A stretch of 64,000 bases of DNA, from contig NZ_CP087203.1 of assembly GCF_026016325.1 (NCBI RefSeq), forward strand, positions 2,604,001 through 2,668,000, in the 5' to 3' direction. The translations under genes and the position numbers were made by a program. Position 1 is the stretch's first letter. Every line of letters starts with the position of its first letter. The notes under the pieces were generated by a model. The model searched no databases, was not told the origin of the DNA, and worked only from the letters and a program-made list of their open reading frames with translations. Positions 25,713 to 34,328 of this stretch are shown here, one piece after another. This stretch comes from Pseudomonas sp. B21-056. Its GTDB lineage: Bacteria; Pseudomonadota; Gammaproteobacteria; Pseudomonadales; Pseudomonadaceae.

Positions 25713-26327
25713 ATGTTCAGACACACCTATACCTGCAATATTTGCCACTCAAACGTGATCATTGACCATACAGGTGCGATGAATCCTCTCACGGGAAGGC
25801 TGGTGACCCACCGGGATATCCAGCTTGGTGATCCCGAGCCTGGCATGCCCAAGATATCTACCATTTTGCAAGGGAAGAATGATCGTTGCTACGGCAGCCT
25901 CATCCATAAGAACATGGAGCCTTTAGCGCCTGCCGCCCCTGCTGCGCCCCGAGCCGTTACTTCTCAGTCCGTCTGCCTGGAGTTTTGTGGAGGTCAACAG
26001 CACGCGACCACGAACACCATCAGCGCCGCCGTCGACATCACCGACCCGGCAAGCAGAAAGAAGAAAGGGGTCAACGCTCATGGAAAAACACTGGCTGCAC
26101 TCCATGACACGTTAAAAAGGCTCCTTGGCAACAGCGATAGGCTGGAAGGTTGGAGCATCACCAATTGCGCAGAAGTCGATGCCGTCGACAAATTACTATG
26201 GGACGGTATTCAACCGACGAACATCAGGGTATCCACTTGCGATAGAGGCGGTCGCATAAAGCCTCCGTGCGAGAACTGTCAAAGCTGGCTGACGATGGTA
26301 GTGCCTGGGGTCTATAAAATTCGATGA
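25713..26327 (+). CDS. Orphan protein with cytidine-deaminase-like zinc motifs
   Basis: A 204-residue protein I cannot name. Its C-terminal third has Cys152-Ala-Glu154 (NCAEVDAVDKLLW) and Pro185-Cys186-x-x-Cys189 (KPPCENCQSW), spaced 31 residues apart. This is the C/HAE...PCxxC zinc signature of the deaminase superfamily, including the YwqJ-like and other toxin deaminases. The N-terminus has CNIC (8-11) and more Cys at 59, 88 and 92, perhaps a second metal site, then an Ala/Pro linker (about 70-81). No signal peptide or export marker is seen. The start at 25713 has GAAGGA at -12; an open GTG frame from 25620 lacks one. It stands alone, ends in a clear terminator, and has no visible immunity gene beside it. 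Confidence 0.7.
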   Translation: MFRHTYTCNICHSNVIIDHTGAMNPLTGRLVTHRDIQLGDPEPGMPKISTILQGKNDRCYGSLIHKNMEPLAPAAPAAPRAVTSQSVCLEFCGGQQHATTNTISAAVDITDPASRKKKGVNAHGKTLAALHDTLKRLLGNSDRLEGWSITNCAEVDAVDKLLWDGIQPTNIRVSTCDRGGRIKPPCENCQSWLTMVVPGVYKIR

Positions 26328-26388
26328 TCACTTTCAGTGCGGTGTCGAGCGCAGATACAGGTCTCGTCCCCCGCTCCAGAACTCAGAA

Positions 26389-26414
26389 AAAAGCCACCCG
26401 GATGAGTGGCTTTT
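26389..26414. terminator. Bidirectional Rho-independent terminator
   Basis: AAAAGCCAC-N8-GTGGCTTTT with T-rich flanks on both strands (TTTTCTT on plus, TTTTTT on minus) lies between the convergent deaminase-like gene and the last sox/mgd gene. Confidence 0.88.
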
Positions 26415-26505
26415 CTTGGCATACGCTCAAAAGCGCTGGGGTGCTGCCCTCCATTTTCAATGCCTTGGTTTGATTTACCCCGACAACCACAGCATAGGTC
26501 TATTG

Positions 26506-27078
26506 CTACGCTGAAAACTCCTCCAGCGCATCGAGCATCGCCTCGTGGAAGTAGGCCCGCGAAGCCCGGTCACAGAGAATCTGGAACGCCGGGCTGTCGT
26601 CGGTTCCGCAATGGATGACGATCACATTGATCCGCGCCGCCGAAGTCTGCGCCACCGCACCCGGGTCGAAGGCCTGTCGGCTCAGATCGACGCCGCACAG
26701 CTTGGCCATGACCTGGGCAATGGGGGCGCCGCTCAGCAGGAAGCAGGCATGGCTGTCCTGGCGTGGCAGCAGGTAGTTGGCCCGGTGGTCGAGTTCCCAG
26801 CGCGCTTCTTCGTCGGCGATCCGCTCGCCTTGATCCTCGACGCTGCCCAGCAGCAGGTATTCGGTCTGTGACAGACGTGCCACCTGGCTACCGTCAGCCT
26901 GGAGGACCGACCGATTGGGGGACTGCGGCAGGACAAAGCCGCGAGCCTCCAGGTAGTCGGCCGCTTGCGCTCCGCGAAAGCCCACCCGGGGCAGGTCGGT
27001 CAGGTCCACCAGTGTGCAGGCCTGCGGGTGGACGACCGGGCACGGCCTGATCATCTCTTGTGCATTCAGACTGGACAT
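26506..27078 (-). CDS. Sarcosine oxidase / N-methylglutamate dehydrogenase gamma subunit (SoxG/MgdD-like)
   Basis: A 190-residue SoxG-type subunit, a small GcvT-related fold lacking cofactor motifs of its own. Conserved features are the middle segment RLSQTEYLLLGS, the DSHACFLLSGAPIAQVMAKLCGVDL stretch near residues 107-131, and a C-terminus with YFHEAMLDALEEF. In heterotetrameric sarcosine oxidases gamma packs against alpha and beta. It is the last gene of the operon, three bases after the alpha gene, and followed by a bidirectional terminator. The order beta-delta-alpha-gamma is shared by soxBDAG and mgdABCD; the glutamate-synthase-type genes nearby favour mgdD. Confidence 0.9.
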   Translation of the reverse strand: MSSLNAQEMIRPCPVVHPQACTLVDLTDLPRVGFRGAQAADYLEARGFVLPQSPNRSVLQADGSQVARLSQTEYLLLGSVEDQGERIADEEARWELDHRANYLLPRQDSHACFLLSGAPIAQVMAKLCGVDLSRQAFDPGAVAQTSAARINVIVIHCGTDDSPAFQILCDRASRAYFHEAMLDALEEFSA

Positions 27079-27081
27079 GAC

Positions 27082-29979
27082 TTAAAGCTCCTGCCGTTGG
27101 TTTTCAGGATCGAAGAAGGGTAATTGCACCACCGTGGCCTGGACGACGATCCCGCCCTCGACGCGGATCGGAATCTGCTGCCCCGGCGCGCTCTGGTGGC
27201 TGGCGGCGTAGGCCAGCCCGATGATCTTGCCGAGGCTTGCGGAATATTCGCAGGAGGTGACGTTGCCGCTGATGTCCGGGCCGTTGAGCACCAGATGACC
27301 TTCCAGGGGTTGCGGGCTGCCCTTGGGCAGGGCGAAGCCCACCAGTTTGCGTTTCAGCGGCTGGGCTTCGAGGATGTCCACCGAGCGCCGGCCGACGAAG
27401 AACGGCTTGGTGCGACTGACCGCCCAGCCCATGTCGATTTCCGCCGGATGGGTCATGCCATCGGTGTCCTGGCTGATGATCACGTGGCCTTTTTCCAGGC
27501 GCAACAGGCGCTGGGTTTCGACGCCGAACGGGCGGATGTCGTGGGCCTTGCCGGCTTCCATGAGGGCGTCCCAGAGCTTGAGCCCGTGGCGCGCCGGCAC
27601 GTGGATTTCATAGCCCAGTTCACCGACAAAACCGACCCGCAGCAGTCGTGCCTTGATGCCGGCAACCGTCCCCTGACGCACAGCCAGATAAGGGAAGGCT
27701 TCGGCGCTCAGGTCCAGGTCGGTGCAGAGCTGCTCCAGCACTTTGCGCGAGTCCGGCCCGGCAACGTTGACCGCGCAAATCGCGGCGGTGACGTTGGCGA
27801 CGTCCACGTCGAGGCGCCATTGCGCGTTCCACTTGAGCATCTGCTGATAGATGCGGTCGACACCGCTGGTGGTGGCGGTGACGTAGAAGTGATTCTCGGC
27901 GAAACGCGCGCACACGCCGTCGTCGATCACCACTCCGTGTTCATTGGTCATCAACGCATAGCGGGAACGGCCGACCGGCTGCTTGAGAAAGGCAAAGGTG
28001 TACATCCGGTTGAGCAGTTCGGCGGCGTCCGGGCCACGCACATCCAGACCGCCGAGGGTCGAGACGTCGATGATGCCGACCTTGTTGCGCACATGCAGGG
28101 CTTCGGCTTGCATGCAGGCCTCGCGATCCTGGGCGCTGCCGTAGTAGGCCGGGCGTTGCCAGATGCCGGCGGGCATCATCTTGGCCCCTGCCTGGACATG
28201 CCGGGCATGCATCGGCGTTTGTCGGTACGGGTCGAAAGCCCTGCCGGCCACATGAGCGAGCTTCTCGGCCACGAACGGCGGCCGGGCCGTGGTGACACCG
28301 GTTTCGCTGATGTTGCGCTGGGTGGCCCAGGCCACCAACCGCGCGGTTGGCAATGCCGAATGACGACCCTGGGACGGGCCCATGCCGACGGTGGAGTAGC
28401 GCTTGACCAGTTGTACGTCGCGGTAGCCGATTTTGGTGGCGTTGACGATGTCGGCGACTTGCAGGTCCTCGTCGAAGTCGACGAAGTCCTTGCCCTTGGG
28501 ATGGGGAAAGATCGGCCAGTTGAAGTTGACTTGAACCTCGCCGCTGTATGGCGAGCGCTGTGCGCCAACCACCAGGCCCAGTGCGAGCGCGGCATCCGTC
28601 CCGGCATTCACGCCGTCGACGAGCACGTTGTCCAGACGGTGACGACCATTGACCGAGCCAGCCACCGCGAGGTTGTGCGGCAAGCCACTGAGGGTGAACT
28701 CGGCACGCTGATCGTCATAGGCCAGTTTGCCGCCGGCCTGGCACAACAGTTGATAGACCGGCATGTAGCCGGCGGACATGCACAGCAGGTCGCAGTCGAT
28801 GCGTTGTCCGTTTTCGGCCACCTGGCCCTGGGCGGTGATCTTGCGCACGTCGACGCCGTTGACGTGGCGCAGGCCTTTTTCATGCAGCGCCTCATACACC
28901 GTGCTGTCGCGCTGGCAAGGAATGTTGCGCCGGGACAATGCCTGCAACAGGTCTTCATCGCTGGGGCCATGACGCAGATCCACCACGGCGGCGACTTCCA
29001 CGCCCTGGTCATGCAAGTCGAGCGCGGCGAGGTAACCGTCGTCGTTGCCCGTCAGCACCACGGCGCGCTTGCCGGGTTTGACCGCATACAGCTTCATCAG
29101 CCGTTGCGCGGCACTGGTCAGCATGATTCCGGGCAAGTCGTTGTTGCGAAACACCACCGGTTGATCGAAGGCGCCGCTGCACACCAGGCATTGGTTGGCG
29201 CGGACCTTGTACAGGCGCTTGCCCTGGATCACCGGCAAGTAGTTGTCGGTGAACCAGGCGTTGCAGGTGGCCTCGGTGAGGACCCGGATATTGGCGTGCT
29301 GCTCCACCGCCGACAGCAGTTCGCGGCGCAGGGTTGCGGCCCGGGTGCCTTCGATGTCGAAGCGGGCATAGGTCAGCGAACCGCCGAGGATCGGTTGTTG
29401 CTCGATCAGCAACACCTGGGCTCCGGCATTGGCCGCCGTCAGGGCCGCTTGCAGGCCCGCCGGTCCGGCGCCGATCACCGCGACGTCAGTGAACAGGTAA
29501 GCCTTGTCGTAATACTCGGGCTGGAAAGTCAGGTCGAGCACACCAAGGCCGGCTTTTTTGCGAATGATCGGCTCCCAGAGCTTCCACATGCCCTTGGGCT
29601 TGTAGAAGGAGCGGTAGTAGAAACCCACTGGCATGAACTTCGAGAACTTGCCCAGGTAGGCGTCACGGTCGTTGTCCAGCGAGCCGTTGACGTTCTGCGC
29701 CGTGACCTTCAACCCGGCAGACAGTGCCTGGGCATCGGCCAGCACATTTGGTTCGCGAGGCAGCTGCACCAGGCTGTTGGCGTCCTGGCCGGCCATGGTC
29801 AGCGGGCCGCGCGGGCGGTGGTATTTGAACGAGCGGGAGATCAGGAAGCGGCCGTTCGCCAACAAGGCGCTGGCAATGCTGTCGCCTTGCAGGCCTTGAT
29901 AGTGTTGTCCGTCGAAGCTGAAATCCAGTGGCCGATCACGGTCGATCAGCAGGCCCATGGGGGCGGGTAGGCGGTTCAT
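27082..29979 (-). CDS. Sarcosine oxidase / N-methylglutamate dehydrogenase alpha subunit (SoxA/MgdC-like)
   Basis: A 965-residue alpha subunit of a heterotetrameric amine-oxidising flavoprotein. The N-terminal 2Fe-2S-like fold region (DSIASALLANGRFLISRSFK, about 33-52) is followed by an NAD/FAD-binding domain with GAGPAG at 170-175. A C-terminal GcvT-type tetrahydrofolate domain (about 590-950) contains VTATTSGVDRIYQQMLKWN and a GFVGELGYEIHVPARHG stretch. The complex removes an N-methyl group as methylene-tetrahydrofolate. The frame is open back to 30264, but the ATG at 29979 overlaps the delta stop by four bases and gives the family N-terminus MNRLP. Substrate is sarcosine or N-methylglutamate; local genes favour the latter. 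Confidence 0.93.
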   Translation of the reverse strand: MNRLPAPMGLLIDRDRPLDFSFDGQHYQGLQGDSIASALLANGRFLISRSFKYHRPRGPLTMAGQDANSLVQLPREPNVLADAQALSAGLKVTAQNVNGSLDNDRDAYLGKFSKFMPVGFYYRSFYKPKGMWKLWEPIIRKKAGLGVLDLTFQPEYYDKAYLFTDVAVIGAGPAGLQAALTAANAGAQVLLIEQQPILGGSLTYARFDIEGTRAATLRRELLSAVEQHANIRVLTEATCNAWFTDNYLPVIQGKRLYKVRANQCLVCSGAFDQPVVFRNNDLPGIMLTSAAQRLMKLYAVKPGKRAVVLTGNDDGYLAALDLHDQGVEVAAVVDLRHGPSDEDLLQALSRRNIPCQRDSTVYEALHEKGLRHVNGVDVRKITAQGQVAENGQRIDCDLLCMSAGYMPVYQLLCQAGGKLAYDDQRAEFTLSGLPHNLAVAGSVNGRHRLDNVLVDGVNAGTDAALALGLVVGAQRSPYSGEVQVNFNWPIFPHPKGKDFVDFDEDLQVADIVNATKIGYRDVQLVKRYSTVGMGPSQGRHSALPTARLVAWATQRNISETGVTTARPPFVAEKLAHVAGRAFDPYRQTPMHARHVQAGAKMMPAGIWQRPAYYGSAQDREACMQAEALHVRNKVGIIDVSTLGGLDVRGPDAAELLNRMYTFAFLKQPVGRSRYALMTNEHGVVIDDGVCARFAENHFYVTATTSGVDRIYQQMLKWNAQWRLDVDVANVTAAICAVNVAGPDSRKVLEQLCTDLDLSAEAFPYLAVRQGTVAGIKARLLRVGFVGELGYEIHVPARHGLKLWDALMEAGKAHDIRPFGVETQRLLRLEKGHVIISQDTDGMTHPAEIDMGWAVSRTKPFFVGRRSVDILEAQPLKRKLVGFALPKGSPQPLEGHLVLNGPDISGNVTSCEYSASLGKIIGLAYAASHQSAPGQQIPIRVEGGIVVQATVVQLPFFDPENQRQEL

Positions 29980-30278
29980 CCGGCAATCTCCTGGGTGGCT
30001 GCACTGAATTCGACACGGCTGCTGAACAGCTCCTTGGGGTCGAAGGTGCGCAGGATTTCGTCGCTGACGGTATGACGTTCCGCCAGGAACCAGTAGCTGG
30101 ACGGGGTGTGCATCCACCATTCGCGCACTACACCGGCGAGGTTGGCGCTGTTGAACACATAGTCGGCCCATTCGGCGTCGCTGCAGTTGACCGGATCGGG
30201 CATTGGCTTGAACTCGCCGCCATAGGTGAATTCGCTGATGTTGCGCGGCCCGTTGAGCGGGCAAATCATGATTTTCAT
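29976..30278 (-). CDS. Sarcosine oxidase / N-methylglutamate dehydrogenase delta subunit (SoxD/MgdB-like)
   Basis: A 100-residue delta subunit. Canonical SoxD begins with a zinc-binding CPxCGxR; here the start reads ICPLNGPRNISEF, with Cys6 kept and the second Cys replaced by Asn, so the usual zinc knuckle is incomplete. Downstream features WADYVFNSANLAGVVREWWMH and SYWFLAERHT fit the family. It follows the beta gene by 13 bases and overlaps the alpha gene start by four. The changed N-terminus is one reason to place this complex with the N-methylglutamate dehydrogenases rather than the choline-pathway sarcosine oxidases of Pseudomonas. Confidence 0.92.
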   Translation of the reverse strand: MKIMICPLNGPRNISEFTYGGEFKPMPDPVNCSDAEWADYVFNSANLAGVVREWWMHTPSSYWFLAERHTVSDEILRTFDPKELFSSRVEFSAATQEIAG

Positions 30279-30291
30279 AGTCCGCTCTCCG

Positions 30292-31533
30292 TCAGTGACT
30301 GGCCGCCGTGGCGCCCATTTCGTTGACTTGCTGGAAGGTCGAGAACCGCTCCAGGCCGAAGGGTCTGATCAGCTCCGGCACCTTACCGCCGCTGGCGACC
30401 AGCTCGGCCATGGTCTTGCCGCAGATCGGCGTGGCCTTGAAGCCCCAGGTGCCCCAGCCGGCATCGAGGTAATAATTCTTCACTGGCGACAGGCCCATGA
30501 TCGGGCTGTAGTCCGGGGTCATGTCGGTGATGCCGGCCCATTGACGCATCAGTTTGGCGTTCGCCAAAAACGGGAACATCTCGATGGCGTGGGCCAACAG
30601 GCTTTCCTTCAAGTCCAGCGTGGAGCGGGTGTTGAACAGCGGATACGGATCGGAGCCGCCGCCGAACACCACTTCGCCACGACTGGTCTGCTGCACGTAA
30701 CAGTGCAGCGCGGAGGAACTCACCAGTGGATCGAGGAAAGGTTTGAACGGCTGGGTGACCATCGCTTGCAGCGGGAAGGTCTGGATCGGCGAACGGATCC
30801 CGGCTTTCGCCATCAGCAAGGAGCTGTGCCCGGCAATCGCCTGCACCGCGCAACCGCATTTGATGGTGCCGCGATTGGTCTTGACGGCGGTGATGGCGCC
30901 GTTCTCGATGATCAGGTCCTGGACGTCGGTGAGCTGATGGATTTCCACGCCGCGCTTGGCCGCCTGCTTGGCATAGCCCCAGGCGACGGCGTCGTGGCGG
31001 GCGGTGGCACCGTCGATGTGCCAGAGCCCGGCGATGACCGGCAAGTGACCTGGATCGAGGTTCAAGGTGGGCACCAGCTCGCGGATCTGCTGGCGATCGA
31101 TCATCTCGGTACGCCCGCCGAAGTGCTTGTTGACCTCGGCTCGCTGGCGGAACGAACGCACGGTGGCATCGGTATGGGCCAGGGTCAGTTGGCCGCGCTC
31201 GGAGTACATGATGTTGAAATCGAATTCGTTGGACAGCCCCTGGAACATCCGCACCGACTCGGCGTAGAAACGCACCCCTTCGCTGGTCAGGTAGTTGGAG
31301 CGGATCACTGCGGTGTTGCGCGCGGTATTGCCGCCGCCCAGATAGGATTTTTCCAGCACCGCGATGTTCGTGATGCCGTGGTACCTGGACAGGTAATAAG
31401 CGGTGGCCAGGCCGTGGCCGCCGGCGCCGATGATCACCACGTCATAGCTCGGCTTGAGTTCTCGGGGTGGCGGCAGGTCGACCTCCACCGGGTATTCCGA
31501 ACTCAGCCCGTACTTCAATAGATTGAACGGCAT
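30292..31533 (-). CDS. Sarcosine oxidase / N-methylglutamate dehydrogenase beta subunit (SoxB/MgdA-like)
   Basis: A 413-residue flavoprotein subunit that carries the amine-oxidising site. The FAD-binding motif is [17 protein letters not shown] (31-47), and [17 protein letters not shown] (about 66-82) is the family hallmark containing the covalent-flavin region. The C-terminal [20 protein letters not shown] closes the FAD site. Compared from memory with the choline-pathway SoxB of Pseudomonas, the N-terminus and the [13 protein letters not shown] / [21 protein letters not shown] region differ clearly. It starts 19 bases inside the end of folD, so the two are tightly coupled. The reaction is oxidation of an N-methylamino acid to the imine, with methylene transfer at alpha. 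Confidence 0.93.
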   Translation of the reverse strand: MPFNLLKYGLSSEYPVEVDLPPPRELKPSYDVVIIGAGGHGLATAYYLSRYHGITNIAVLEKSYLGGGNTARNTAVIRSNYLTSEGVRFYAESVRMFQGLSNEFDFNIMYSERGQLTLAHTDATVRSFRQRAEVNKHFGGRTEMIDRQQIRELVPTLNLDPGHLPVIAGLWHIDGATARHDAVAWGYAKQAAKRGVEIHQLTDVQDLIIENGAITAVKTNRGTIKCGCAVQAIAGHSSLLMAKAGIRSPIQTFPLQAMVTQPFKPFLDPLVSSSALHCYVQQTSRGEVVFGGGSDPYPLFNTRSTLDLKESLLAHAIEMFPFLANAKLMRQWAGITDMTPDYSPIMGLSPVKNYYLDAGWGTWGFKATPICGKTMAELVASGGKVPELIRPFGLERFSTFQQVNEMGATAASH

Positions 31534-32420
31534 AGGGCCTCCGATTGGCTGCGTTGAGCCTGCTGCTGCATAAGTGCGGCGGTCACGGTGTTTTTCATCA
31601 GGAAGGCGATGGTCATCGGGCCGACGCCGCCGGGTACCGGAGTAATCGCCGAGACATGGGGCAGGGCATTGTCGAAGTCCACATCGCCCACCAGGCGGCT
31701 ACGGCCATCGTCGTCGATGCGATTGATGCCGACATCGATCACCACGGCGCCGGGCTTGAGCCAACTGGCGTCGATCAACCGTGGGCGTCCCACGGCGGCA
31801 ATGACAATGTCCGCCTGCCGGCACAGCGCCTGTGGATCGGGGCTGCGCGAATGCAGCACGGTCACCGAACAGTCGGCCTTGAGCAGCAAGGCGGCCATGG
31901 GCTTGCCGACGATGTTCGAGCGGCCGATCACCACCGCGTGTTTACCGCGTAGATCGCCACAGGTCTGCTCCAGCAGGTACAGGCAACCGCTGGGGGTGCA
32001 GGGGGCGAGCACCGTGCGGCCCTGGCTGAGCCCGCCGACGTTTTCACTGTGGAATCCGTCGACATCCTTGCCCGGGGCAATGGCCTCCAGGGCGCGTAAC
32101 TCGTCGATGTGCGCCGGCAATGGCAACTGCAGGAGAATGCCATTGATCGAGCGGTCGGCATTGAGCGTGGCGATCAGGTTGAGCAGTTGTTCCGTGCTGG
32201 TGTCGGGGCAAAGCCGATGCTCAACGGAGCGAATGCCCACCTCTTCGGCACGCAGGATCTTGTTGCGCACATAGACCTGGCTGGCCGGGTCGCTGCCCAC
32301 CAGAATCACCGCCAGCGCCGGTTGAATGTCTTGTTCGCGCAGGTTCTCCACGTCCTTGCGAACCTGGATCAGCACCTGGGCGGCGGCAGCCTTGCCGTCA
32401 ATCAGTCGGGGCGCGCTCAC
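31515..32420 (-). CDS. folD: Methylene-tetrahydrofolate dehydrogenase / methenyl-tetrahydrofolate cyclohydrolase FolD (copy 1)
   Basis: A 301-residue bifunctional folate enzyme that oxidises methylene-THF to methenyl-THF with NADP+ and hydrolyses it to 10-formyl-THF. Visible marks are [15 protein letters not shown] (about 41-55, with the YxxxK catalytic Lys), [22 protein letters not shown], and the NADP loop [14 protein letters not shown], with [13 protein letters not shown] near the C-terminus. It overlaps purU by four bases and soxB/mgdA by 19. It is therefore an operon copy that drains methylene-THF made by the demethylase, rather than the housekeeping gene. Confidence 0.95.
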   Translation of the reverse strand: MSAPRLIDGKAAAAQVLIQVRKDVENLREQDIQPALAVILVGSDPASQVYVRNKILRAEEVGIRSVEHRLCPDTSTEQLLNLIATLNADRSINGILLQLPLPAHIDELRALEAIAPGKDVDGFHSENVGGLSQGRTVLAPCTPSGCLYLLEQTCGDLRGKHAVVIGRSNIVGKPMAALLLKADCSVTVLHSRSPDPQALCRQADIVIAAVGRPRLIDASWLKPGAVVIDVGINRIDDDGRSRLVGDVDFDNALPHVSAITPVPGGVGPMTIAFLMKNTVTAALMQQQAQRSQSEALCRSIY

Positions 32421-33283
32421 CGGAAAATCACCGTTCTGTCCTGGTTGAGGAAGACCCGATGTTCCAGGTGGTACTTGACCGCCTTGGACAGGGCCACGGT
32501 TTCGGTGTCACGGCCAATGGCGACCAGGTCGTCAGGCAAATAGGCGTGGTCGACACGCTGCACTTCCTGCTCGATGATCGGCCCTTCGTCGAGGTCGCTG
32601 GTGACGTAATGGGCGGTGGCGCCGATCAGTTTCACCCCGCGCTGATAGGCCTGGTGATAGGGCTTGGCGCCCTTGAAACCGGGCAGGAACGAATGGTGGA
32701 TGTTGATTGCGCGGCCCGACAACTGCTTGCACAGATCGTCGGAGAGAATCTGCATGTAGCGCGCCAGCACCACCAGTTCGGTGCCGGTCTCGTCGACGAC
32801 TTTCATCAGTTCGGCTTCCTGCTGCGCCTTGGTCTCTTTGGTCACCGGCAGGTAGATGAAACGGATGCCTTCACGTTCGACCATGGGCCGCAGGTCGAGG
32901 TGGTTGGACACGATGGCGGTGATGGTCATGTCCATCTCGCCCTTGTGATAGCGATAGAGCAGGTCGGTCAGGCAGTGGTCGAATTTGCTGACCATCAACA
33001 GCACGCGCATCGGCTCGCGGGTGTCGTGCAGTTCCCAGTTCATGTCGAAGGCGTTGGCGACATCGCTGAAACCGTTCTTGATCTGCTGGATATCACCGGG
33101 ATGACCGTCGTTGAAGCGGAACACCGCACGCATGAAGAACCGGCCGCTGAACTCGTCGTCGAATTGCGCCATCTCCCCGATGTAGCAACCGTTGTCCGCC
33201 AGGTAGGTGGTGACGGCGGCGACGATGCCGGACACCGCCGGACAGGTGATCTTGATAATGAAATGATTTTTTTCGTGTTGCAT
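32417..33283 (-). CDS. purU: Formyltetrahydrofolate deformylase PurU (copy 1)
   Basis: A 288-residue hydrolase that releases formate from 10-formyl-THF and so recycles free THF. It has an N-terminal ACT domain ([21 protein letters not shown], about 8-28) and a C-terminal formyl-transferase-fold hydrolase domain with [14 protein letters not shown] and [20 protein letters not shown] holding the catalytic Asn/His; the Asp is in [12 protein letters not shown]. The ATG at 33283 has GAGGAC at -12; an in-frame extension to 33352 runs into promoter sequence. It is the first gene of the leftward operon, with two inverted repeats upstream. Confidence 0.95.
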   Translation of the reverse strand: MQHEKNHFIIKITCPAVSGIVAAVTTYLADNGCYIGEMAQFDDEFSGRFFMRAVFRFNDGHPGDIQQIKNGFSDVANAFDMNWELHDTREPMRVLLMVSKFDHCLTDLLYRYHKGEMDMTITAIVSNHLDLRPMVEREGIRFIYLPVTKETKAQQEAELMKVVDETGTELVVLARYMQILSDDLCKQLSGRAINIHHSFLPGFKGAKPYHQAYQRGVKLIGATAHYVTSDLDEGPIIEQEVQRVDHAYLPDDLVAIGRDTETVALSKAVKYHLEHRVFLNQDRTVIFR

Positions 33284-33344
33284 GACACGTCCTCGGGAAG
33301 ATGGCGGCAGCTCATCGCAGGGCGAAAAAACCAGGGCAGACAGC

Positions 33345-33362
33345 AATCTCATGCATGAGATT
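33345..33362. promoter_or_regulatory. 18-bp perfect palindrome upstream of purU
   Basis: AATCTCATGCATGAGATT is a perfect palindrome about 60-80 bases upstream of the purU ATG. It lies beside the shared operator-like motif at 33366-33389 and is likely a regulatory site or part of the leader. Confidence 0.5.
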
Positions 33363-33365
33363 ATT

Positions 33366-33389
33366 TTCTTCTGAGGAATAAAATATTCC
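33366..33389. promoter_or_regulatory. Operator-like motif, copy a (purU-folD-sox/mgd promoter)
   Basis: The core TTCTTCTGAGGAA (33366-33378) runs into GGAAT-AAAAT-ATTCC. It matches three sites in front of the divergent glutamine-synthetase-like operon. The likely binder is the XRE-cupin regulator coded between the two operons. Confidence 0.6.
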
Positions 33390-33461
33390 TTGTGGTGACT
33401 TTATAGGGGAATGCCCGCAGCGCGTCCAGACTTTCGAGAAAGTTTTTTACTGTCGGAAAAT

Positions 33462-33491
33462 GACCGGGGCCGATGAAAATCGGCCCCGGTC
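33462..33491 (-). terminator. Terminator after the XRE-cupin regulator
   Basis: GACCGGGGCCGAT-GAAA-ATCGGCCCCGGTC is a perfect 13-bp stem with a tetraloop, 30 bases beyond the regulator stop. On the minus strand it is followed by ATTTTCC, a usable though short T run. Confidence 0.85.
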
Positions 33492-33521
33492 AGGAGTAAG
33501 GCGGGAAGGGCGGGGAAGGCT

Positions 33522-34127
33522 TTAGCCCTTGTCGTTGCCGTAGTTCATGATCGACAGCAAGCGAATCGGCACTTGCACCAGTTGCTCGGGGCCATGGGGG
33601 ATTTCGCCCTCGAAAGTGAGGCTGTCGCCGGCCTCCATGCGGTATAGCTGGTTGCCGTGGCGATAGATCAGTTCGCCCTGGAGCAGGTGCAGGAATTCGG
33701 TGCCGGGGTGGGAGAACGTCGGGAACTCCTCGCTGGCGTCATCCATGCTGACCATGTAGGCCTCGAAGCTTTTCTTTGGCCCGCGGGTGTGGTTGAGCAA
33801 ATGGTAGGTGTGGCCTTTTTCAGTGCCACGGCGCACCACCTCCATGCCCTGATCGGCCTTCACCAGCAGCGCACTGCCGCCTTGCTGGTCGTATTCGCCG
33901 AACAGCTTGGACAGTGGCAGGCCCAGCACGTCGCACAAGCGGCTCAGGGTGTCCAGGCTGGTGGAAACCTGGGCGTTTTCGATCTTGCTCAACATGCCCT
34001 GGCTGATATCGGCCATCTTGGCCACATCGGACAATTTCAGATCCTGCTCCTGGCGCTGACGCTTGATCTGCAAGCCCAGGTATTGCTCCAGCTTGAGGCG
34101 CGGGGCGGTTTCGGTCGGCATAGTCAT
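33522..34127 (-). CDS. XRE-family regulator with C-terminal cupin domain
   Basis: A 201-residue regulator of the HTH-cupin type found with amine and amino-acid catabolic genes (PuuR-like layout). The helix-turn-helix is at about 16-72 (KLSDVAKMADISQGMLSKIE), and a small cupin barrel fills about 110-197, with HPGTEFLHLLQGEL and MEAGDSLTFEGEIPHGPEQ. The cupin should bind a small amine-derived ligand. ATG 34127 has AGGA at about -9; a GTG at 34139 is the alternative. It sits alone between the two divergent operons, with its own terminator, and the four copies of a TTCY-N5-GRAA motif around it are its most likely targets. It may repress, since two copies lie downstream of the sigma-54 start. Confidence 0.92.
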   Translation of the reverse strand: MTMPTETAPRLKLEQYLGLQIKRQRQEQDLKLSDVAKMADISQGMLSKIENAQVSTSLDTLSRLCDVLGLPLSKLFGEYDQQGGSALLVKADQGMEVVRRGTEKGHTYHLLNHTRGPKKSFEAYMVSMDDASEEFPTFSHPGTEFLHLLQGELIYRHGNQLYRMEAGDSLTFEGEIPHGPEQLVQVPIRLLSIMNYGNDKG

Positions 34128-34165
34128 CAGGTCCTGCACACTTTCTATTCGGTAATATTAGTTTC

Positions 34166-34180
34166 GCACCAGGAAAGTGC
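34166..34180 (+). promoter_or_regulatory. NtrC-like enhancer site
   Basis: GCACCAGGAAAGTGC matches the NtrC consensus GCACC-N5-GGTGC in all but one position and lies inside a longer TTCGCAC-N7-GTGCGAA inverted repeat. It is about 125 bases upstream of the sigma-54 promoter at 34293, a normal distance for an enhancer. Confidence 0.55.
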
Positions 34181-34213
34181 GAATCAGGTGTGCCGTCCAT
34201 GCACCGTGCAACA

Positions 34214-34237
34214 TTCCTTTAGGGAAAAGAATATTCC
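34214..34237. promoter_or_regulatory. Operator-like motif, copy b
   Basis: The core TTCCTTTAGGGAA (34214-34226) continues as GGAAA-AGAAT-ATTCC, the same double-palindrome form as copy a at 33366. It lies between the NtrC-like site and the sigma-54 promoter. Confidence 0.6.
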
Positions 34238-34292
34238 CATATAACCCGCACGAAAGCGCTTTCTACGGCAATTCGACCCCCTCTGGCGAATC

Positions 34293-34308
34293 TGGCAAGG
34301 CCCTTGCA
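34293..34308 (+). promoter_or_regulatory. Sigma-54 promoter of the glutamine-synthetase-like operon
   Basis: TGGCAAGGCCCTTGCA has GG (34294-34295) and GC (34306-34307) at the exact sigma-54 spacing and a near-consensus TTGCA -12 box. Transcription should start near 34320, leaving a leader of about 100 bases that carries operator-like copies c and d. Confidence 0.8.
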
Positions 34309-34328
34309 TTCCTGCTGAGAAAATATCT

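Noticed and set aside
27124..29970. A very long open frame (about 950 codons) on the plus strand
   Set aside because: It is antisense to the alpha subunit gene; high-G+C codon bias leaves the opposite frame open. Its product has no family features.
26506..33283. Standard glycine-betaine sarcosine oxidase locus
   Set aside because: Not excluded, but glyA, the DgcAB-type genes and GbcAB-type genes usual for that locus are not adjacent, while glutamate-synthase-domain genes and Amt are, so the N-methylglutamate reading is preferred.
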